The notes beneath the pieces were generated by a model. It was not told where the DNA came from. It saw nothing but the letters and a program-made list of their open reading frames with translations, and did no database searches. Made by a program: the position numbers and the translations under genes. Below, piece after piece: positions 1 to 6,096 of a stretch of 6,096 nucleotides of DNA. Numbering within the stretch: position 1 is the stretch's first letter; each line of letters starts with the position of its first letter. This DNA is from Coriobacteriia bacterium (GTDB taxonomy: Bacteria; Actinomycetota; Coriobacteriia; Anaerosomatales; JAHIQC01), in assembly GCA_030653635.1 (NCBI GenBank), contig JAURYZ010000016.1:1-6096 (forward strand), in the 5' to 3' direction.

Positions 1-357
1 ACTCCTGATGCCGTGGCCAAGCCGGTCGATGTGGCGGCGATGTGGGTTGAGCTAGAGGAATCGGTGCTCGTGGTGGGCAATGGGCTTGCGAAGTATCCGG
101 AGCTGTTCGACGCCGAGGACAGCGGCCTTTCCATCGGACCCCAAGAGTTGTGGGCACCCAGCGGCGCAGGCCTGCTTGCCGCGTACCAAGCGGCGCTTCA
201 GGCCGGGACCGCCGGCGACGGAGATCCGGGACTGCTGCTCCCCGTGTACACCCGGCTGTCTGATGCCGAGGAGAACGAGTGCGCGCGTGCGGGTGCTGTG
301 GCTGCGCCATTGCCGCCATCGGGCGTCGACGGGCCTTCGAATCGGGGCGGCAGATGA
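1..357 (+). CDS. tsaB: TsaB, C-terminal part (t6A tRNA modification, partner of TsaD); 5' end outside window
   Basis: The frame is open from the first base and ends at TGA 355-357, so about 118 C-terminal residues are visible and the start lies upstream. TsaB is a catalytically inactive ASKHA-fold paralogue of TsaD. In the cytoplasm it dimerises with TsaD and works with TsaE to place threonylcarbamoyl on A37 of ANN-decoding tRNAs. The best sequence evidence is the segment LLPVYTRLSDAEE (about 235-273), which matches the P-x-Y-x-R...AEE signature near the end of TsaB proteins. The gene lies directly upstream of a TsaD-containing gene. The last 25 or so residues are rich in Ala, Pro and Gly, look unconserved, and run into the next gene. 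The stop overlaps the downstream ATG (ATGA, 354-357), which implies translational coupling. The GTG at 13 is only an internal codon. The assignment is secure from context plus motif, although the N-terminal half cannot be checked. Confidence 0.85.
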   Translation, partial: TPDAVAKPVDVAAMWVELEESVLVVGNGLAKYPELFDAEDSGLSIGPQELWAPSGAGLLAAYQAALQAGTAGDGDPGLLLPVYTRLSDAEENECARAGAVAAPLPPSGVDGPSNRGGR

Positions 358-1880
358 GCGCGAGCATTCGACCAATGACGATTGACGATCTCGATACAGC
401 CGTGGCCATCGAGCGGGCTTCTTTTCCGCGCCCTTGGACTCGAGCCATGTTCGCCGAGGACCTATCCCGAGACGATCGCGTGTGGATCGCAGCCGAGACG
501 GGCGGTCGGCTGTGTGGTTACGCCGGTGCCACATGGCACGCAGACGAGGCGCACATCATGAACCTCGCAGTCGAGTCTGCTCATCGGCAGCAGGGGCTCG
601 CGACGGCGCTTCTGTCTGAGCTTCTCGAGCTACTGGTCTGCCGTGGCGTGCATCGGGCGACTTTAGAGGTGCGCGAGCACAACGATGCAGCGCGTCGCTT
701 GTACGAGTCCGCAGGGTTTCGTGCCGTGGGCGCGCGTCCTGGCTACTACACAGAAACTGGTGAGGACGCCGTGATCATGTGGACCGACGATTTGGCGGCT
801 CCGGGTGCTTCAGCGCGGCTTGAGGTCCTGGGCGAGCATGCCGCGCAGGCGCTTAGCGATGTGCCGGCCAATGAACTCGTGTTGGCCATCGAGAGCTCGT
901 GCGACGAGACCGCCGCGGCGGTCATGCGCGGGGGCACAGAACTGCTGTCAAGTGTGGTAGCCAGTCAGGTGGACTTCCATTCGCGCTTCGGGGGCGTAGT
1001 GCCTGAAATCGCGAGTCGCAAGCACACTGAAGCGATTGTCGCCGTGATTGACGAGGCGCTTACGGAAGCTGGCGTGGGCTTCTCGGATTTGGACGCGATT
1101 GCGGTGACTTACGGCCCGGGACTGGTCGGCGCGCTCGTGGTGGGACTCGCGTACGCGAAAGGCCTTGCGTTGGCGACGGGGCTTCCTTTGGTGGGCGTGA
1201 ACCACCTAGAGGGACACATCTTTGCCAACATGCTTGCCGATGAACGAGTCGCTCCACCGCTTGTTGCGCTGGTTGTGAGCGGAGGTCACACATCACTCGT
1301 GCACATGCCAGAGTGGGGCGTATACCGCACAATGGGCGAAACCTTGGACGACGCCGCTGGCGAGGCATTCGACAAGGTAGCCAAGTTCTTGGGACTCGGC
1401 TACCCCGGCGGACCGATCATCTCGAAGCTGGCCGAGGCCGGCAATGCGGCAGCGATCGATTTTCCGCGAGCCATGATGCACTCCGGTGATTATTCGTTCT
1501 CGCTGTCCGGCCTCAAGACGTCAGTGATCAATCACATACGCCACGAGCGTGACGCCGGTCGTGAGGTCGATGTGCCGGATCTGGCGGCGTCGTTTCAGCA
1601 GGCCGTCATCGACGTGCAGGTATCCAAAGCCGTCAAGGCCGTGAAGGAGACTGGAGTCGGCACGTTCTGCTTGGCTGGCGGGGTGGCGGCCAACCGAGCA
1701 TTGCGTCAGGCAATGACGCTGGCGATGGAGGCCAACGGGGTGCTAGTTTCGGTGCCGCCGTTCGCTCTTTGTACTGACAACGCGGCCATGATTGCCGCGG
1801 CCGGCACCCATCGACTTCGCAGGGGTGATAGGCTCGATCTCGATGCCGAGGCAGTCCCGAATCTTAGGTTGGGCGAGTAG
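354..1880 (+). CDS. rimI-tsaD: RimI-TsaD fusion: ribosomal-protein-alanine N-acetyltransferase / tRNA N6-adenosine threonylcarbamoyltransferase
   Basis: One uninterrupted 508-residue frame carries two complete enzymes. Residues 1-145 are a RimI-type GNAT domain. It has the acetyl-CoA loop R78-Q-Q-G-L-A83, the RimI signature LEVREHN (104-110), then LYESAGF (116-122) and a YYTETGEDAVIM tail. E105 and Y117 align with the catalytic Glu103 and Tyr115 of enteric RimI, which acetylates the N-terminus of ribosomal protein S18. An Ala-rich linker (about 146-172) leads to TsaD (about 173-508, 336 residues, the usual full length). Visible TsaD motifs are IESSCDETAAAV (179-190), the metal-binding pair H284/H288 in NHLEGH, SGGHTS (309-314), GETLDDAAGEAFDK (328-341), GGVAAN (442-447) and metal-binding D475 in CTDNAA. 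TsaD transfers threonylcarbamoyl from TC-AMP to A37 of tRNA. ATG 354 is preferred as start because it overlaps the tsaB stop. In-frame codons from 279 lie inside tsaB, and ATG 375 is a less likely alternative. There is no stop, frameshift or good internal ribosome site between the domains. Confidence 0.95.
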   Translation: MSASIRPMTIDDLDTAVAIERASFPRPWTRAMFAEDLSRDDRVWIAAETGGRLCGYAGATWHADEAHIMNLAVESAHRQQGLATALLSELLELLVCRGVHRATLEVREHNDAARRLYESAGFRAVGARPGYYTETGEDAVIMWTDDLAAPGASARLEVLGEHAAQALSDVPANELVLAIESSCDETAAAVMRGGTELLSSVVASQVDFHSRFGGVVPEIASRKHTEAIVAVIDEALTEAGVGFSDLDAIAVTYGPGLVGALVVGLAYAKGLALATGLPLVGVNHLEGHIFANMLADERVAPPLVALVVSGGHTSLVHMPEWGVYRTMGETLDDAAGEAFDKVAKFLGLGYPGGPIISKLAEAGNAAAIDFPRAMMHSGDYSFSLSGLKTSVINHIRHERDAGREVDVPDLAASFQQAVIDVQVSKAVKAVKETGVGTFCLAGGVAANRALRQAMTLAMEANGVLVSVPPFALCTDNAAMIAAAGTHRLRRGDRLDLDAEAVPNLRLGE

Positions 1881-1932
1881 GCAAGACGCGCTCAAGACGC
1901 GACCACGGACGCGACCAAGATGGCGCGTTTCC

Positions 1933-1962
1933 GTGACAAGGGCGCGCAGGTTTGGGTATGTT
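1933..1962 (+). promoter_or_regulatory. Putative sigma-70-type promoter of the CWB2 surface-protein gene
   Basis: GTGACA (1933-1938) matches the -35 consensus at five of six positions. TATGTT (1957-1962) matches the -10 consensus at four of six, after an 18-nt spacer. A start near 1969 would give a leader of about 68 nt before ATG 2037. No terminator is visible after tsaD (stop at 1878-1880), so some read-through from the tsaB/rimI-tsaD unit is also possible. Inferred from sequence match only. Confidence 0.4.
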
Positions 1963-1990
1963 TATGGGGGTGTTCTTCGCGAGGTTCGCA

Positions 1991-2015
1991 CTTTGGCACC
2001 ATGACGTGCCCAAAG
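1991..2015 (+). other. Inverted repeat / hairpin in the leader of the CWB2 gene
   Basis: CTTTGGCAC (1991-1999) pairs with GTGCCCAAAG (2006-2015): nine base pairs with one bulged base around a six-base loop. No T-run follows, so it does not look like an intrinsic terminator of the tsaD transcript. It ends eight bases before the GGGGAG ribosome binding site (2023-2028). It could therefore stabilise the mRNA leader, affect translation or bind a regulator. Function unknown. Confidence 0.5.
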
Positions 2016-2036
2016 CCGAGATGGGGAGTGATGTTG

Positions 2037-3572
2037 ATGTTACGACGTCTTCGTTCAACGCTAGGAGTGATGCTGACGGTTGCCTTGGTAGCCGCACTCG
2101 CGCCGGCAGCTGCGCTGGCAATCGATCCACTCGCGGTCTATTACCCGCCTGATGCATACGAGCCGGACAATACACCGGCAACGGCGATGTCCTACGACGC
2201 CGACATGGAGGTCACGCAGCACACGCTTACTGACGTTGACGACGAGGACTGGGTGATGTTCTCCGCCGAGGAGACCGGCCAACCGTTCCTTCTTGAGGCG
2301 GAGCCGACTGCGGGTCGAGATGTCGACCTACATATGTATGTTTACGCCGCGGCCGACACCGTAAATGAGATCACGGAGAACGACGACGCCCTGTGGAACA
2401 CCTATGGTCCGCAAGTCTACTTCGAGGCGCCGTCACCGGGTGACTATTACCTTAAGGTGATGACCCACTATTCGGGCGCAAACGGCGCGATAGGTGCCTA
2501 CACCCTGACGGTTTCCGATGGCATTGCGCGCCGCATCTACGGTGCGGATCGGTTCGACACCGCCGTCAAGGTCTCGAAGACCATCTGGCCGATGACGGAC
2601 CTATGGGGTTCGTACCAGGATCCCATCAATGGAAACAGCCCGTATGATCCGGAGTGCATCGTCATCTCAAATGGTTTGAACTGGCCCGACGCCCTTGCCG
2701 GCTCAGCGTTCGCGGCAGCTGCTGATGGAGTTTTGTTGCTGGCCCGTCCCGACGGCCTTCCTGCAACGACGGCCGCAGAGATGAAGCGTCTCATGACAAT
2801 GGCTTACGGCTTGGACCCGGAGAGTAGCCTATATTACGGAATGAGGGTCTACATCCTTGGTGGCACCGCCGCCGTCGGCCAGAAGGTCGAGGACCAGATC
2901 GCTGCTATGGATGGAGTGGGCGAGGTCGTGCGACTCAGTGGTGCCAGCCGCTATGAGACGGCGGTCGAGGTAGGATCCGAGTTCGTGGGCTTTGTCGGAC
3001 TGGGCAGCCCTGCCACAGCATTCGTGGTAGGAGGCGCCAACCCATGGGACGCCCTTGCAGCTAGCCCCGTGGCGGCAAATGCAGGCGCTCCTGTTCTCTT
3101 GAGTGGGAAGTCGGATGTTCCCACAGCGACCATCGACTTTCTCACGGATAATGCAATCGAGCGGGTGGTCGTGGTAGGCGGACTGGCCACACTCGACGCT
3201 GCGGCCTTTGCCGAGCTGGACGCCGCAGTCACCGACGTCCAGCGCGTGGCGGGCGCGACGCGGTACGAGACTGCAATGGATATCGCTCAGTGGGGTGTTG
3301 ATGGGGTGGGGATGGATGCGGGCTCGGTTGTCTTGGTGTCGGGCACGAGTTTCGCCGACGGTCTTGCGGCAGCTCCAATATCCTGGTACTCGAACGGCCC
3401 CATGCTGCTGACCCGACCCGATTACCTCGTAGACGAGGTCTATGACTTCTTCGAGGCCAACGGCATGCCGTCTTCGGGCAGCTATGTCGTCGGTGGCACT
3501 GCAGCGGTACACGACGATGTCTACTGGGAGTTCAAGGTTGGAGTCTGGAGCTACCTGGCCAGTCTTCCGTAG
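2037..3572 (+). CDS. Secreted surface protein: signal peptide, PPC-like domain, three cell-wall-binding (CWB2) repeats
   Basis: The 511-residue product is predicted to be exported and held non-covalently in the cell wall. Residues 1-28 form a signal peptide: basic MLRRLR start, hydrophobic core, and an ALA cleavage site before I29. Residues about 39-160 resemble a bacterial pre-peptidase C-terminal (PPC) beta domain, with DAYEPDNT (39-46), DDEDW (68-72), NDD (115-117) and PGDYYLKV (134-141). Three CWB2 (PF04122-type) repeats follow, opening with RIYGADRFDTA (166-176), RLSGASRYETA (299-309) and RVAGATRYETA (403-413). Each has a DALA/DGLA segment and ends in a GG-x-A motif. The first repeat is about 25-30 residues longer than the others. 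CWB2 triplets bind anionic wall polymers in clostridia. There is no catalytic domain, LPxTG motif or C-terminal membrane anchor, so the likely role is a binding or structural surface protein; its ligand cannot be read. ATG 2037 is chosen because GGGGAG (2023-2028) lies eight bases upstream. GTG 2028 and ATG 2031 are too close to that site, and ATG 1920 would bury the signal peptide. Confidence 0.88.
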   Translation: MLRRLRSTLGVMLTVALVAALAPAAALAIDPLAVYYPPDAYEPDNTPATAMSYDADMEVTQHTLTDVDDEDWVMFSAEETGQPFLLEAEPTAGRDVDLHMYVYAAADTVNEITENDDALWNTYGPQVYFEAPSPGDYYLKVMTHYSGANGAIGAYTLTVSDGIARRIYGADRFDTAVKVSKTIWPMTDLWGSYQDPINGNSPYDPECIVISNGLNWPDALAGSAFAAAADGVLLLARPDGLPATTAAEMKRLMTMAYGLDPESSLYYGMRVYILGGTAAVGQKVEDQIAAMDGVGEVVRLSGASRYETAVEVGSEFVGFVGLGSPATAFVVGGANPWDALAASPVAANAGAPVLLSGKSDVPTATIDFLTDNAIERVVVVGGLATLDAAAFAELDAAVTDVQRVAGATRYETAMDIAQWGVDGVGMDAGSVVLVSGTSFADGLAAAPISWYSNGPMLLTRPDYLVDEVYDFFEANGMPSSGSYVVGGTAAVHDDVYWEFKVGVWSYLASLP

Positions 3573-3600
3573 CCTGTATCCCAGTTAGTTGGTGCGTACT

Positions 3601-3633
3601 AGAAAGGCCCGGCGCTGGCGTCGGGCCTTTCTT
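3601..3633 (+). terminator. Intrinsic terminator after the CWB2 gene
   Basis: A perfect ten-base-pair stem (3602-3611 with 3622-3631, core GGCCCG/CGGGCC) extends inward through one G-T and two G-C pairs to a CTGG tetraloop, and outward by one A-T pair. The right arm runs into TTTCTT. It starts 28 bases after the stop codon at 3570-3572. The A-rich left arm could let it act in both directions. It insulates the heat-shock operon from upstream transcription. Confidence 0.9.
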
Positions 3634-3689
3634 CGTCGACTCGGCAGCGGTTGTGTCGGATTGATGGAGAGCTTGGGCCGCAAGGGTGG

Positions 3690-3718
3690 TTGCGCGCTTC
3701 TGTCGGGCATACTAGAAT
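3690..3718 (+). promoter_or_regulatory. Putative groESL promoter (-35 / -10)
   Basis: TTGCGC (3690-3695, three of six consensus bases) and TAGAAT (3713-3718, five of six) are separated by exactly 17 bases. A start near 3725-3727 falls at the left edge of the CIRCE operator, the arrangement expected for HrcA repression of a housekeeping-sigma promoter. The -35 box is weak, but position and spacing support the call. Confidence 0.7.
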
Positions 3719-3726
3719 CGCTTCTA

Positions 3727-3753
3727 CTGGCACTCGACGCATTAGAGTGCTAG
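3727..3753 (+). promoter_or_regulatory. CIRCE operator (HrcA-binding inverted repeat) of groESL
   Basis: CTGGCACTC (3727-3735), a nine-base spacer, and GAGTGCTAG (3745-3753) reproduce the CIRCE pattern TTAGCACTC-N9-GAGTGCTAA. The inner seven-base cores match almost perfectly: there is one mismatch between the arms (G3729 where A is expected) and the outermost base differs from consensus on both sides. It lies just after the -10 box and about 125 bases before groES. HrcA bound here is known to repress groE until heat or unfolded protein ties up HrcA/GroEL. hrcA itself is not in this window. Confidence 0.95.
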
Positions 3754-3807
3754 CAAGCGTGACGGTCGGGTGCGAGGTGGGTATAGCCCATGTACGCAAG
3801 AGCGTCG

Positions 3808-3839
3808 CGAGGGGGCGTGTGCAAGAATCGCGCCCCTCG
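3808..3839 (+). other. Hairpin in the groES 5' leader
   Basis: CGAGGGG (3808-3814) pairs with CCCCTCG (3833-3839), giving seven base pairs, five of them G-C, around an 18-base loop; part of the loop can pair further (GCG with CGC). No T-run follows, so it is not a terminator. The ribosome binding site at 3864-3869 stays outside it. It may protect or tune the predicted 150-nt leader. Function is not established. Confidence 0.5.
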
Positions 3840-3863
3840 GAATATTGTTCTGTTCGATCGATC

Positions 3864-3869
3864 AGGAGG
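3864..3869 (+). promoter_or_regulatory. Strong ribosome binding site of groES
   Basis: AGGAGG, a full anti-Shine-Dalgarno match, ends seven bases before ATG 3877. This fixes the groES start and fits high expression. Confidence 0.9.
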
Positions 3870-3876
3870 GTAGTTC

Positions 3877-4170
3877 ATGAATCTCAAGCCGTTGGGCGAT
3901 CGTGTGATCGTCAAGCCGGCGGATGCCGAGGAGAAGACCCAAAGTGGTCTGTTCATCCCGGACACCGCGAAGGAGAAGCCGCAGCGCGGCGAGGTTGTCG
4001 CTGTTGGCGATGGCAAGCTCAAGGACGATGGAGTTCGCGTGCCGATTGACGTGAAGGTCGGCGATACCGTCATCTTCTCTAAGTACGGCGGTTCCGAGGT
4101 CAAGATCGACAATGTCGAGTACAAGATCCTCGACGCAGAGCGTGATATCATCGCCGTCGTAATCGACTAG
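3877..4170 (+). CDS. groES: GroES, 10-kDa co-chaperonin
   Basis: The 97-residue product is the usual GroES length. GroES forms a heptameric lid that closes the GroEL cavity during ATP-driven folding in the cytosol. The sequence is recognisable throughout: N-terminal [14 protein letters not shown], a mobile loop around residues 16-34 with the GroEL-contact segment SGLFIP (about 23-28), the roof-loop region VAVGDGKL, the core [14 protein letters not shown], and the closing segment [15 protein letters not shown]. All parts expected for a functional protein are present. It is the first gene of the CIRCE-controlled operon and is followed 43 bases later by groEL. Codons are dominated by GAG, AAG, ATC and GTC, as expected for a highly expressed gene. 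No oddities are seen. Confidence 0.98.
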   Translation: MNLKPLGDRVIVKPADAEEKTQSGLFIPDTAKEKPQRGEVVAVGDGKLKDDGVRVPIDVKVGDTVIFSKYGGSEVKIDNVEYKILDAERDIIAVVID

Positions 4171-4194
4171 GCGAGCCCATCTCAGCACTGAATG

Positions 4195-5839
<1,645 letters not shown>

Positions 5840-5840
5840 C

Positions 5841-5870
5841 CAGCGTTCGCGCTGCGAAGAGTCTTCTTCG
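5841..5870 (+). other. Two adjacent small hairpins between the groEL stop and its terminator
   Basis: CAGCG-TTCG-CGCTG (5841-5854) is a perfect five-pair stem with a TTCG loop, starting two bases after the stop codon. CGAAGA-GTCT-TCTTCG (5855-5870) is a perfect six-pair stem that abuts it with no gap. Two bases later the terminator stem begins. Together they make the 3' end fully structured, which could slow 3'-to-5' exonuclease decay of the groESL mRNA. That role is inferred. Confidence 0.55.
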
Positions 5871-5872
5871 AT

Positions 5873-5910
5873 ACGGGCCCCGGTCGCGAAAGCGGTCGGG
5901 GCCCGTTTGT
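5873..5910 (+). terminator. Intrinsic terminator of the groESL operon
   Basis: Fifteen consecutive pairs (5873-5887 with 5892-5906; two are G-T wobbles) are capped by a GAAA tetraloop of the stable GNRA class. The stem holds the very GC-rich core CGGGCCCCG. The T-run is short (TTT, then GTGTG), as is common in high-GC genomes. The minus-strand copy is not followed by a T-run, so it looks one-directional. Confidence 0.88.
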
Positions 5911-6013
5911 GTGATGACTTCCGTACGAAGGGTGCCCTATCTACGCGAGGTTCACAAAGCTCGGAATCAACTGAACCCTCGAGGCGTTCGGCCCGCTGAT
6001 GGGCACGTTCTGG
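5911..6013. other. Intergenic gap between convergent genes; no gene seen
   Basis: This stretch separates the groESL terminator from the stop of the minus-strand gene. No convincing start, ribosome site or coding frame is visible. It holds one imperfect inverted repeat: 5946-5954 with 5972-5981, nine pairs with a bulge and a 17-base loop. No T-run follows it on either strand. Confidence 0.5.
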
Positions 6014-6096
6014 CTAGGTCAACGCCTGGATTCCCTCGGCCAAGAACTTCACGCCGAGGAACACGAGAAAGAGCGCGAGGGTGCCAATGATCACCC
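6014..6096 (-). CDS. C-terminal end of an unidentified membrane protein (partial, runs off the right edge)
   Basis: On the minus strand an open frame enters at 6096 and stops at TAG (6016-6014), leaving 26 C-terminal residues. They form one hydrophobic, probably membrane-spanning segment: IIGTLALFLVFLG, then VKFLAEG and a short polar end. Coding is supported by codon use: 23 of 26 codons end in G or C, as in the neighbouring genes. The gene converges on groEL and ends about 104 bases from its terminator. The fragment is too short to name a family. The LGVKFLAEG stretch loosely recalls helices of several transporter families, but that is not enough for a call. Confidence 0.5.
   Translation of the reverse strand, partial: VIIGTLALFLVFLGVKFLAEGIQALT

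Noticed and set aside
279..353. Upstream extension of the RimI-TsaD frame to an ATG at 279
   Set aside because: It would lie inside tsaB and add 25 Cys/Arg-rich residues unlike RimI. ATG 354, which overlaps the tsaB stop, fits the family start.
861..863. GTG 861 as a separate TsaD start
   Set aside because: No Shine-Dalgarno-like sequence precedes it and no stop separates the RimI and TsaD parts, so a fused product is the simpler reading.
1920..2036. Extension of the CWB2 protein to ATG 1920
   Set aside because: It would put 39 residues ahead of a good signal peptide, would overlap the predicted promoter, and has no suitable ribosome site; ATG 2037 has one.
2829..3512. A 227-codon minus-strand open frame opposite the CWB2 gene
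   Set aside because: No recognisable motif or ribosome site, and the plus strand carries clear signal-peptide and CWB2 coding evidence over the same bases.
3651..4049. A 132-codon plus-strand open frame running through the groE control region
   Set aside because: It crosses the promoter, CIRCE and groES in another frame. The product is Arg/Ser-rich with no motif, typical of a GC-rich shadow frame.
5946..5981. Imperfect inverted repeat as a terminator for the minus-strand gene
   Set aside because: The stem has a bulge and a 17-base loop, and no T-run follows it in the minus direction, so the call is not supported.

Overview
The window reads as a stretch of chromosome from a high-GC Gram-positive bacterium. 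An actinobacterial lineage such as the Coriobacteriia or a relative is most likely. Four things suggest this: the strong G/C preference at third codon positions, the gene order tsaB / rimI-tsaD / groES / groEL (a neighbourhood known from Actinobacteria), a CIRCE operator on the groE operon, and a secreted protein anchored by cell-wall-binding (CWB2) repeats. The lineage is inferred from these features; no 16S rRNA or other phylogenetic marker was compared.

Layout. Positions 1-357 hold the 3' end of tsaB. Its stop overlaps, as ATGA, the start of a single 508-codon gene (354-1880) that fuses a RimI-type N-acetyltransferase to a complete TsaD. Positions 1881-2036 are a leader with a plausible promoter and a hairpin. 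Positions 2037-3572 encode a secreted surface protein: signal peptide, PPC-like beta domain, then three CWB2 repeats. A strong intrinsic terminator (3601-3633) closes that unit. Positions 3634-3876 carry the groE control region: a sigma-70-type promoter, a CIRCE operator at the predicted transcription start, and a leader of about 150 nt with a hairpin and a strong ribosome binding site. groES (3877-4170) and groEL (4214-5839) follow. Three back-to-back hairpins, the last a GAAA-capped terminator, end the operon at about 5906. The last 83 bases contain the 3' end of an unidentified membrane-protein gene on the minus strand, convergent with groEL.

Functionally there are three units on the plus strand. 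The first joins tRNA t6A37 modification (TsaB and TsaD, which also need TsaC and TsaE from elsewhere) with N-terminal protein acetylation (RimI). The second makes a cell-surface protein of unknown ligand. The third is the HrcA-regulated GroES/GroEL chaperonin. The core genes look intact and ordinary. The points most worth a second look are the RimI-TsaD fusion, the surface-protein gene lying between tsaD and groES, the Trp in the GroEL equatorial stem-loop, and the structured RNA around the groE operon. I found no evidence for a wholly new system, mobile element, CRISPR array or RNA gene.
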